Notes under the pieces: generated by a model
What the model saw: the letters and a program-made list of their open reading frames with translations, nothing else
What the model was told of the DNA's origin: nothing
Database searches by the model: none
Shown: one piece after another, positions 17,133 through 24,331 of the stretch
How the letters are laid out: every line of letters starts with the position of its first letter
Position numbering within the stretch: the stretch's first letter is position 1
From: Desulfobacteraceae bacterium
Lineage (GTDB): Bacteria > Desulfobacterota > Desulfobacteria > Desulfobacterales > Desulfobacteraceae
Length of the DNA: 64,000 nt
Assembly: GCA_004796375.1 (NCBI GenBank)
Contig: QZLA01000234.1
Location: 31,671 to 95,670, forward strand
Direction: 5' to 3'
Translations under genes and position numbers: made by a program

Positions 17133-17672
17133 ATGGTCCTGCGGCACGGTCAGATCCAGGGCCATGATATCAGGCGGTTCATCGGTACAACCGATGCCGA
17201 ACTGGATGACACCGGTGTCGGGCAGGCAGAATCCTGGCATGGGATATTATCCGGTTTTTCATTCAAAGCGGTTTACTCAAGTCCCTTGAAACGGTGCCTG
17301 AATACCGCAGCACAGATCTGCCCGTGCAGTCAGCCGATCATGGATGACCGGTTGACGGAGATTCATATGGGCGCCTGGGAAAACCTTTCCTTTGACTCGG
17401 TTAAGAAAGCCCACCCAGAAGCATTTGAAAGGCGGGGCAGGCATATGGATACATTTACGCCTCCTGGCGGTGAAAGTTTCAGCCGTGTCAGCGAGCGGGC
17501 CTGGAATTTTTTTTCGAGCAACAAGGGGCCATTATCCGGCCCCATTCTGGTTGTCACCCATGCCGGTGTGATCCGAACACTTCTGTGCCGTATTTACGAG
17601 GTCCCGTTAACGGAACTGTTCACTTTCAAACCGTCATACGGGGAACTGTTTTTAATTTCCGCCACAAACTGA
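17133..17672 (+). CDS. Histidine phosphatase superfamily protein (phosphoglycerate-mutase-like)
   Basis: A 179-residue protein beginning MVLRHGQIQG, the catalytic R-H-G motif; later blocks YSSPLKRCLNTA, LTEIHMGAWENL and VVTHAGVIRTLL give the second histidine and phosphate-binding arginines. Members range from alpha-ribazole phosphatase (CobC) to general phosphatases; the substrate is unclear. The frame stays open to 17046, overlapping the MocA-HD gene, but family members start a few residues before RHG, so a start at 17133 (or TTG 17112/17130) is preferred. Together with the HD domain upstream it gives this operon two putative phosphohydrolases. Confidence 0.85.
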   Translation: MVLRHGQIQGHDIRRFIGTTDAELDDTGVGQAESWHGILSGFSFKAVYSSPLKRCLNTAAQICPCSQPIMDDRLTEIHMGAWENLSFDSVKKAHPEAFERRGRHMDTFTPPGGESFSRVSERAWNFFSSNKGPLSGPILVVTHAGVIRTLLCRIYEVPLTELFTFKPSYGELFLISATN

Positions 17673-17693
17673 ACCATTGACCCGGAGGATGAG

Positions 17694-18041
17694 ATGGAAA
17701 AGCATACCTTGGTATTACTGAATCACTGGCATGATGAGGATGGCAGCGGACCGTTCTACTGTCCGGACTGTGCCAGTGTGGAGGGCTTTTTACGATATGC
17801 CCCTGACATTGAAAACCATATCAATGTTATCCGCGTGGATTTTCAACGACCCCGGCAGCAGATTATCGACCTGGTGGGCAGCAGCAACCAGGGCAGCCCG
17901 GTGCTGGTGTTTGCTCATGGGGCAACGGTTCCCTTGGCAGCCAAAACCAGCCTTGAAACCGGTCGGGCATTTGTCACCGAGGTATTTGATATTTGTGACT
18001 GTCTTGCCCGTGAGTTCGGCTGTGTCAGGCCGCACCCCTGA
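17694..18041 (+). CDS. DUF3088 thioredoxin-like protein
   Basis: A 115-residue protein matching DUF3088: YCPDCASVEGFL (a C-x2-C pair in the thioredoxin position), RPRQQIIDLVGSSNQGSPVL (with a proline in the cis-Pro position) and a C-terminal region holding further cysteines (DICDCLAREFGC). It may act as a redox or disulfide protein or in metal/sulfur handling; no member has a role I can name. GGAGG five bases before the ATG supports the start. It closes the nine-gene molybdenum hydroxylase and maturation run and faces the convergent C39-like gene. Confidence 0.8.
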   Translation: MEKHTLVLLNHWHDEDGSGPFYCPDCASVEGFLRYAPDIENHINVIRVDFQRPRQQIIDLVGSSNQGSPVLVFAHGATVPLAAKTSLETGRAFVTEVFDICDCLAREFGCVRPHP

Positions 18042-18124
18042 GGTTCATCCGGGGCTGTCTGATCTGATCCTTCCTCACAGCGCCCTGCGGATTGAAACCT
18101 CTGAATGTTTGGTTCCTGTGCAGA

Positions 18125-19246
18125 CTAACCCGGTTCAAGTAAATCAAGGACAAGAAAAATCGGGGGCAGTACAAACTGTCCCGTGGGCGGAGGCGGCGGG
18201 GGCGGCGCAATTTCAGGGATGACTACGGACACCCCGACATGGGCCATGCTGTTGTAGGCATCCCCCCAGGTCATGGTGTGCTGAAGGTGGTCCCAGGTGT
18301 CGTGGATATACACCAGATCACTGCTGTCATCATATCCGGTACCCACAACTGTATGTCCGCTCAGGTGAATCAGAACCGGGTGACCGGTATCGATCTGCGT
18401 CTTGTACTGGTTATAGGTAAACCCTTTGGTATTTCCGTTATACCCCATGATATACTGGTTGTACGCTTCATTGACCACATATCCCCGGGATTCATAGAAC
18501 TCCTTGATGCCGTACATGCCGCTTTTCCCGTAAAAAAAAGGGCCTGAGGCAAAAATATCATCAGCCGTGATCGGGTCACCATATTTGCCGAAAAAAAAGT
18601 GAGTGGTCCCGTCTGCATTTCCCATGGGGTATGAAGACTGGTTGGATCCCATGAAATCTCCAAGGCAGTCACCGGCGGTGTGCTGGGTCCAGCCGTTGGT
18701 GATAAAGGGATCATTGGCTGTACTGTTCTCGCTGATCCAGTAATCATCCACATGGCCGGTTGTGGCTCTTCCGTCAAGGCCCATCTGGGTGGCGCTCAAG
18801 GGACAGCGGTTCAGCTCTGCGCCTGATCCGTCAATCCAGGTGGTCCAGTATGCATCGTTATCCAGCGGCATGATCCCGCCATTGGCAGGACCGGTATACA
18901 TGTCAGGCAAACCGTTCCGGTCGTAGTATCCGGCAATCATGGCTGCGGATGTGGGCGCACTGCCAAAACTCCAGGTAAAGGCCGGAACATCGGAAATAAT
19001 GGTGATGGCCTGAGTCCCGTCCGGCACATTTTGCTGGACAATCGACCCCGGATCATTGGGGCCATGCGGGGGGGAACTGTTGATAATTAACTCTTCCAAT
19101 TCCGGTTTGGCATGAGCCGGGGTGGGGCTCTTCGGTAAAAGGGAATCATTTGCCATCGTTTTGGCAGGAATAACATTAAAATGAATAAGAAGGGTCAATA
19201 CAAAGATTAATCCGATTCTGCAAGAAGATTCTGTAATGGAAATCAT
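18125..19246 (-). CDS. Exported C39-like peptidase paralogue with active-site Cys replaced by Ser
   Basis: A 373-residue exported protein (hydrophobic signal segment about residues 11-30) and close paralogue of the next gene upstream. The shared body contains the papain-like C39-type arrangement, with a histidine (SGHTVVGTGY) and an aspartate (IHDTWDH). Where the paralogue has TWCFGCSATSAAM this one has TWSFGSAPTSAAM, so both cysteines are serines (93 and 96), each encoded by AGT, one base from TGT. Catalysis by a cysteine mechanism is therefore unlikely; a binding or decoy role is possible. The C-terminus has a proline run and then a hydrophobic tail. It follows the paralogue by 33 bases, so both are on one transcript. 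Confidence 0.75.
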   Translation of the reverse strand: MISITESSCRIGLIFVLTLLIHFNVIPAKTMANDSLLPKSPTPAHAKPELEELIINSSPPHGPNDPGSIVQQNVPDGTQAITIISDVPAFTWSFGSAPTSAAMIAGYYDRNGLPDMYTGPANGGIMPLDNDAYWTTWIDGSGAELNRCPLSATQMGLDGRATTGHVDDYWISENSTANDPFITNGWTQHTAGDCLGDFMGSNQSSYPMGNADGTTHFFFGKYGDPITADDIFASGPFFYGKSGMYGIKEFYESRGYVVNEAYNQYIMGYNGNTKGFTYNQYKTQIDTGHPVLIHLSGHTVVGTGYDDSSDLVYIHDTWDHLQHTMTWGDAYNSMAHVGVSVVIPEIAPPPPPPPTGQFVLPPIFLVLDLLEPG

Positions 19247-19279
19247 ACCAAGGATACTCTATATTCCGGGTTAAGGTGA

Positions 19280-20392
19280 TTACTCATTGTATAGAAGCAG
19301 TGTGCTGGGTGCGGTGATTACGGGTGGTGCAGGTGCAGGGCCGAGTTTGACAATGGTGACGCCCACATGGGCCATGGGTGGATTGGTTCCATATGTGCCG
19401 CCCCACTCCATGAAATGCCCCTCATGATCCCAGGTGTCAAAAAGATAGATCCAGTTGGACATGTCATTGTACCCGAAGCCCACCATGGTGTGGCCCTCCA
19501 CATGGATCATGACCGGTCGTCCCGCATCGATTTCCGCCTTGTACTGGGCATAGGTGAACCCTAAGGTGTTGCCGTCGTATCCCAGGATATACTGGTTAAA
19601 GGCCTCAACCACGGCATATCCCCTGGATTCATAGAATTCCTTGATGCCGTACATGCCGCTGGAGTTGTAATAGGCAGCGCCTGCTGCAAAAATCGCCTCG
19701 GCAGTCGTCTTGGCACCATTGGAATTGTACCAGAAGGTGGTGGCCCCGTCCCGGTTATTCATGGGAGATGAGGACTGGTTGGTTCCCATATAATCGGCCG
19801 TGCATCCGCCCAGGGGATGCTGCGCCCATCCGTTTGTGATGAAGGGATCTGCTACCGCGCTGTCATAGGACACCCAGAAATCATCCACATGTCCCCGTGT
19901 TGACCTGCCGTCGAGTCCCAGCTGGGTGGCACTCAACGGGCACCGGTGGCGGGTATCACCGGCACCATCAACCCATGTGGACCAGTAATCGTCATTGTTC
20001 AGGGGCATGACCCCGCCATTGGCCGGGCCGGTATACATGTTCCGGTAGCCGTTTCGGTCGTAGTATGCCGCTATCATGGCAGCCGAGGTGGCGGAGCATC
20101 CGAAACACCAGGTGTAGTATGGGACGTCAGGGACGGCATTGGCTGCGGACGGGAGGTCCAACGGCAAGGCCACAGCAGGGCGTGAAGATCCGTCCGGTGG
20201 CGCAGGCGGACCATTGATAATGGTCTTGTCAAACAGACTTCCGTCAGACTGGCTAACGGTTTCAACAGAATAATACGGGTTGACGATCTGCTTTTCAGCA
20301 AGCAGCACCGGCAGACAGAAAAAAAACTGGATAATAAAGGTACCAATGAATAAAACCATGGGCTGAAAAGAAGACTTCTTGATCGTAATCAT
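19280..20392 (-). CDS. Exported C39-like cysteine peptidase
   Basis: A 370-residue protein with an N-terminal signal segment (about residues 11-31) and a C39-like papain-fold body. The catalytic cysteine is C96 or, more likely, C99 in WCFGCSATSAAM; the histidine lies in VEGHTMVGFGY and the aspartate in LFDTWDHEGH. A GGVMPLNNDDYWSTWVDG block and a SGMYGIKEFYESRGY block are shared with the downstream paralogue. It should act outside the cytoplasm; C39-type proteases often cleave peptides, but there is no ABC exporter nearby. AGGAGG eight bases before the ATG supports the start. The 3' part ends in a Pro/Ala-rich linker and a short tail. Confidence 0.75.
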   Translation of the reverse strand: MITIKKSSFQPMVLFIGTFIIQFFFCLPVLLAEKQIVNPYYSVETVSQSDGSLFDKTIINGPPAPPDGSSRPAVALPLDLPSAANAVPDVPYYTWCFGCSATSAAMIAAYYDRNGYRNMYTGPANGGVMPLNNDDYWSTWVDGAGDTRHRCPLSATQLGLDGRSTRGHVDDFWVSYDSAVADPFITNGWAQHPLGGCTADYMGTNQSSSPMNNRDGATTFWYNSNGAKTTAEAIFAAGAAYYNSSGMYGIKEFYESRGYAVVEAFNQYILGYDGNTLGFTYAQYKAEIDAGRPVMIHVEGHTMVGFGYNDMSNWIYLFDTWDHEGHFMEWGGTYGTNPPMAHVGVTIVKLGPAPAPPVITAPSTLLLYNE

Positions 20393-20524
20393 TTGGGGTC
20401 CTCCTTCTCAAGGTGTTTACAAAACTCACCATTCAAAATGTGTCTTAGTGTATCCTAATTCCGACATTTATTGAAATCAATTTTTTTTGGAAAGGCAAAC
20501 AGTGAATGATCCGGAGGGGTGAAG

Positions 20525-20571
20525 ATCTCCCATGCAGGCCCAAGGCGGTTTAATAGCCCGGCATGGGAGAT
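20525..20571 (-). other. Long inverted repeat after the duplicated Cys mini-protein gene
   Basis: Perfect 11-base arms (ATCTCCCATGC and its complement) enclose a 25-base loop, ten bases after the mini-protein stop. No T-run follows on the minus strand, so it looks like a 3' stabilising hairpin or protein-binding site rather than an intrinsic terminator. Confidence 0.55.
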
Positions 20572-20580
20572 GCGTGAGCG

Positions 20581-20781
20581 CTATTCATTTTTACCGATCG
20601 GGCAGGGTTCTCCGGCTTCGGCAAATGCAGAACAGGCCATGGTCTGCTCAAAGCTTTCCTTTGAGGGGGTTGTTTTTTGATTTGCACTATTGTCTTGACC
20701 CCCTATGGGACAGGGTTCTCCGGCTTCGGCATATGCACTGCATGCCAGTGTATCCTGTACGGATTTGATAAATTTAACCAT
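20581..20781 (-). CDS. 66-residue Cys protein made of a tandem 17-residue repeat
   Basis: The product contains two nearly identical 17-residue units at residues 11-27 (TLACSAYAEAGEPCPIG) and 47-63 (TMACSAFAEAGEPCPIG), differing at two positions, with a polar linker between. Each unit has a C-x9-C pair and ends in PCPIG. The underlying DNA is also almost identical (around 20603-20629 and 20711-20737), so the duplication is recent or under strong constraint. I do not recognise the family; the short sequence recalls small acidic 'AFAEAGE' proteins of deltaproteobacteria. A consensus promoter and a GAGGAGG site point to high expression. Metal binding, redox buffering or a modified peptide are all possible. 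Confidence 0.75.
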   Translation of the reverse strand: MVKFIKSVQDTLACSAYAEAGEPCPIGGQDNSANQKTTPSKESFEQTMACSAFAEAGEPCPIGKNE

Positions 20782-20848
20782 GACGACCTCCTCATGTGGT
20801 TTAGGATATTAAAATCTGAAGCCACGATAAAAGTTAGTTTTGGCTAAA

Positions 20849-20876
20849 ATTATAAGATGGGTGGTGGTTTTGTCAA
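20849..20876 (-). promoter_or_regulatory. Perfect sigma-70-type promoter for the Cys mini-protein
   Basis: On the minus strand TTGACA and TATAAT are both exact consensus hexamers, 16 bases apart. The start of transcription would fall near 20842, giving a 60-base leader before the ATG at 20781, which has GAGGAGGT a few bases upstream. Confidence 0.85.
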
Positions 20877-20884
20877 GGTTCCAA

Positions 20885-21673
20885 CTAAAAAAAACCTTTT
20901 CCCCTGGTACGCACATGGTCACCGATTCGCTGAATCCGTTCCAGTTGACCGGGATCAATATCCGGATGTTCAATAACCGTGAGTGCCTCCTCCATCTGCT
21001 GTTGGTTTTTCGGGCCGCATAAGCAGACATGAATAGAGGGATTGGCCAGGGCAAACCGGTAGCAGTCCGGGGCCGATAGCGGTGCCTCTCCTGGCGGCAT
21101 ATGCTTGGGATTCAACAGGTGTGCCCAACGGGTGGCTGTGTAGCTGACAATTCCCGGCCCATCCTGTTGGGGGAGATAGGGAAAGCAATCACTTTCAGCG
21201 CCCCGATGGGCAGCATTGTATCGGATATGAAACAGGTCAAATGCATGGGCCAGTTCGGGGAACAGGGAACGATTGTGGCCGGTCATGCCAATGAACCGGG
21301 CCAGTCCCTTTTCTTTGATTTTAACGGCAGTATCCATGAGCATGGATGCCGGTGATTTATTGTGCCATCCCAGGATAAAGATATCTGCATGGTCGATGCC
21401 CAGGGATTGCAGACTGCGTTTATACCAGAATTCAGTTAAAACCCCCAGGCGGGCGTATGATTGGACGGCAATCACCATCTGGTCTCGTTTTCCCTGTTGA
21501 ACCAGGTTTCGGACCGCTTCCTTCATCCCCTTCCGGTGTCGTCCGGACCCGAGATAGAAGTAATTACATCCCATTTCAAATGCTTTTTCAAACGCGGCGG
21601 CAGGCGCTCCGTAGCTCGCGGCAAGCCCAATGCGTCCTACGTTTAGACCGGTTTTTCCCAGGATTGTCTTCAT
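20885..21673 (-). CDS. Aldo/keto-reductase-fold protein lacking the catalytic tetrad
   Basis: A 262-residue protein with the AKR beginning (TILGKTGLNVGRIGLAAS) and the family's barrel rhythm: SLQSLGIDHADIFILGW, GLARFIGMTGHNRS, IRYNAAHRGAES. The C-terminal CLCGPKNQQQMEEAL block corresponds to the NADP phosphate-binding region. At the four catalytic positions, however, it has Y40 (Asp), R45 (Tyr), Q71 (Lys) and G102 (His) by my alignment, so normal carbonyl reduction is not expected. GGAGG five bases before the ATG supports the start. It could be a sensor or regulatory subunit such as the potassium-channel beta type, or have altered chemistry. Confidence 0.75.
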   Translation of the reverse strand: MKTILGKTGLNVGRIGLAASYGAPAAAFEKAFEMGCNYFYLGSGRHRKGMKEAVRNLVQQGKRDQMVIAVQSYARLGVLTEFWYKRSLQSLGIDHADIFILGWHNKSPASMLMDTAVKIKEKGLARFIGMTGHNRSLFPELAHAFDLFHIRYNAAHRGAESDCFPYLPQQDGPGIVSYTATRWAHLLNPKHMPPGEAPLSAPDCYRFALANPSIHVCLCGPKNQQQMEEALTVIEHPDIDPGQLERIQRIGDHVRTRGKGFF

Positions 21674-21745
21674 GATATCCTCCGGCTGGTGTGTTGTACT
21701 TTTAAAGCGGTGTTACCACACGAATGCTGTCGCACGATTCTGCGA

Positions 21746-22516
21746 CTATACCAGGGCATTGCTGATGATTCTGAGCCCGTCCAGTGTCAGGTCGGGTTCC
21801 ACCTGATCAACGGCTTCTGCCAGACCGGAGATCAGCGGGGCAAGCCCCCCTGTAGCCAGTACTTTTGGGATGCTGTCCATCTCCTTTTTAATCCGAAGGA
21901 CCATACCATCTATCATGGCGGCATTCCCGTGGATAAGTCCCGATTTGATACTGTCCAGCGTGTGTGTGCCGATGACCCGCTCCGGTGCCTTGAATATTTC
22001 AACTCGCGGGAGCCTTGAAGCCCTCTGAAAAAGGGCTTCGGCAGATATCATGATGCCCGGAACAATAGCTCCGCCCAGGTATTCCCCCTGGCTTGAGATG
22101 ACATCAAACGTGGTGGCGGTTCCAAAATCCACAATGATCAGTGCGCATCGGTATTTGGAATAGGCGGCGATTGCATTGACAATACGGTCTGCACCGACTT
22201 CAGCCGGATTGTCATATAGGATGGGCATCAGCTTTTTGACGGATTCCGGGTTTATCCACACAGGGGTAAGGTTGAGATATCTCTCACAGAAGGCATTCAA
22301 AATCGGCACAGCGCTGGGCACCACCGAGGAGATGACTGTGTCGGATATATCTGACGCAGATATTCCCCCATCTGAGAGCAGTGCATTGGCCAGGACATTA
22401 AACTCATCTGCCGTCGTATCCCGGATGGTTCTGATCCGCCAGTCCATCTTCAGTTCATCATTGTGATATACACCCAAGACCGTGTTGGTGTTCCCCACAT
22501 CTATCACCAGAAGCAT
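21746..22516 (-). CDS. coaX: Type III pantothenate kinase
   Basis: A 256-residue ASKHA-fold kinase: LLVIDVGNTNTVLGVYHND phosphate loop, DNPAEVGADRIVNAIAAY, IIVDFGTATTFDVIS and GAIVPGIMISAEALF. It phosphorylates pantothenate in the first step of coenzyme A synthesis, in the cytoplasm. Length is normal. I use the ATG at 22516, five bases after GAGGAGG, rather than the GTG two codons earlier. It is the last gene of the ftsH-folP-ybbR-coaX run, with 11 bases to the ybbR start codon. A small hairpin overlaps its stop. Confidence 0.95.
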   Translation of the reverse strand: MLLVIDVGNTNTVLGVYHNDELKMDWRIRTIRDTTADEFNVLANALLSDGGISASDISDTVISSVVPSAVPILNAFCERYLNLTPVWINPESVKKLMPILYDNPAEVGADRIVNAIAAYSKYRCALIIVDFGTATTFDVISSQGEYLGGAIVPGIMISAEALFQRASRLPRVEIFKAPERVIGTHTLDSIKSGLIHGNAAMIDGMVLRIKKEMDSIPKVLATGGLAPLISGLAEAVDQVEPDLTLDGLRIISNALV

Positions 22517-22527
22517 ACCCACCTCCT

Positions 22528-23472
22528 CTATTCGATTTTTACAGTAAACACTTCAGGGTTCGCATCAGTCATGATCAGGCCAACCGGAATGTTGATACAT
22601 GCATTTCTGGCATACACACCGGGTTTTAACCCGCTAAGATCAATATATGAGTAGACTTTTTCCTCAACCAGTTTACCGGTCACGTCATCATAGGGGCCCT
22701 TAATCTCCACGGTAATCACATTGGGAGTGATGGTGGGTTTCCCCTTACAGTTCAGGGCGTTGATGGGAATATGCTCTAGCTTTCTTGCGACCAGCTTCCG
22801 CTTGATCTGTATGGATGCGGTAATCACCGGATCCGAGGGGGTGATGGGCAGGGACCGCTCGATATCCAGGGGCAGCTCCTTTTTGAAGCTTTCCGTGACG
22901 CCGTTCAGGTCCAACGGTTTGGTCTTCAACGTTTTAATGGCATGAATGACCGATTCAGCACCAGTCAGCAGAACAGTGGTTGGCGTGGTTTTGGCTTCAA
23001 TGGCAATATAACCCGTGGCCGGTTTTCCGGTGTAGGGTACCATGACATTAAATTTCTTCGAGACCCTGTTTTCCAGTTTAACACTCAGGTAGGTGGGGTT
23101 CAAGTCAAGGATTTCTATGGCCGGGTTAATGGGTATGCGTTTCTTGATCAGGGGAATGAGATAAACCCCGGGTTCAATGGAATCGGATGCGCCGGCCGGA
23201 TCCAGTTCAATGTCGGTATAGAGGTCCACCGGGTACTCAATGTTCTCCTGGTTGATCTGTTGGATCAGGCGGGGATCGCCTTTGATTTTAATCTCGATAT
23301 TACCGGTATAAAATGAGGTGAGCACAAACCCGTTGGGTACCGATGAAAAATTGACCGGCAGAAGAAGCCGCTCTTCAACAGGTACGGGGGAACAACCGTT
23401 AACAAGTACACACCAGATCCCCAACAGCAAAAAAGCGAATATCGGTGAAAGGGATCTGGGTAATTTATACAT
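22528..23472 (-). CDS. YbbR-domain protein (CdaR-like)
   Basis: A 314-residue protein with an N-terminal membrane segment (about residues 9-25, FAFLLLGIWCVLVNGC) and then repeated YbbR modules recognisable by V-x-V-x-L-x-x-R-x-x-K-x-x-V and P-x-x-V-x-V-x-G-P patterns. YbbR/CdaR proteins usually sit beside the diadenylate cyclase CdaA and modulate c-di-AMP production. Here the gene overlaps folP by eight bases directly and no cyclase gene is seen between folP and ybbR. It could work with a cyclase encoded elsewhere or have become independent. A cysteine after LVNG may be a lipid anchor. Confidence 0.85.
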   Translation of the reverse strand: MYKLPRSLSPIFAFLLLGIWCVLVNGCSPVPVEERLLLPVNFSSVPNGFVLTSFYTGNIEIKIKGDPRLIQQINQENIEYPVDLYTDIELDPAGASDSIEPGVYLIPLIKKRIPINPAIEILDLNPTYLSVKLENRVSKKFNVMVPYTGKPATGYIAIEAKTTPTTVLLTGAESVIHAIKTLKTKPLDLNGVTESFKKELPLDIERSLPITPSDPVITASIQIKRKLVARKLEHIPINALNCKGKPTITPNVITVEIKGPYDDVTGKLVEEKVYSYIDLSGLKPGVYARNACINIPVGLIMTDANPEVFTVKIE

Positions 23473-24331
23473 TCTGTATGGAATCGATAATATTCAAAAA
23501 CGGCCGCACCTTTTCCACATCATGGACCCGGACGATATGCGACCCGTAAAACACGCCGGCAGCCACGGCAGCCAGGGTGCCGTATTCGGTTCTCGGGCTG
23601 TCAGGACCTGCGGGCTTATGCTCCATGTCAGTCAACACATTCTGTATAAACGATTTTCTCGACGGGCCGAGCAATATGGGAAATCCCAAGGCGGCAAGTC
23701 TATCAAGGCGGCGGATCAGGATGAGATTGTGTTCAACGGTTTTACCAAACCCGATTCCCGGATCCAGTATGATATTTTCCTTTCGGACACCCCGGCTCAG
23801 GGCAAACTCTACCCGGGAAGCCAGGTAATCCGTGATTTCCGCCATGAGATCATCGTAATCCGGATCAATCTGCATGGTCTGGGGCGTCCCCTTCATGTGC
23901 ATCAGGATGACCGGCACATCTCTTTGGGCGGCAAGATCGGCCATGCCGGGATCTTTTTCAAAAGCGGATATATCATTAATGATGGCAGCTCCTGCATCCA
24001 GTGCCGCTTGGGCCACTCCGGGTTTAACCGTGTCAATAGATATGGGAACATCGATTTTGGTTGCCAGTGCTTTGATCACGGGAACCACCCGCTGCTTTTC
24101 CTCTTCTTCTGATACCGGTTCGGCAAATGGTCTTGAAGATTCACCACCGATATCCAGGATAGCCGCACCATCCTCTACCAGTTTAAGACCTTGGACCACG
24201 GCCGTATCCAGGCAGTCAAACTGCCCGCCGTCTGAGAAGGAATCCGGTGTGGTATTCAGAATACCCATGATACAGGTCTTTTCCGACAGATCCAGGGTAA
24301 CGGCGCCGCAACGGATTCTAAACCCGTGCAT
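23465..24331 (-). CDS. folP: Dihydropteroate synthase
   Basis: A 288-residue TIM barrel with both family signatures: CIMGILNTTPDSFSDGG near residue 20 and DIGGESSRP near residue 60, plus PISIDTVKPG and ILDPGIGFGKTVEHN. It condenses p-aminobenzoate with hydroxymethyl-dihydropterin pyrophosphate in folate synthesis and is the sulfonamide target. The ATG abuts the ftsH stop with no gap, so translation is coupled. The ybbR start overlaps its end. Confidence 0.96.
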   Translation of the reverse strand: MHGFRIRCGAVTLDLSEKTCIMGILNTTPDSFSDGGQFDCLDTAVVQGLKLVEDGAAILDIGGESSRPFAEPVSEEEEKQRVVPVIKALATKIDVPISIDTVKPGVAQAALDAGAAIINDISAFEKDPGMADLAAQRDVPVILMHMKGTPQTMQIDPDYDDLMAEITDYLASRVEFALSRGVRKENIILDPGIGFGKTVEHNLILIRRLDRLAALGFPILLGPSRKSFIQNVLTDMEHKPAGPDSPRTEYGTLAAVAAGVFYGSHIVRVHDVEKVRPFLNIIDSIQNV

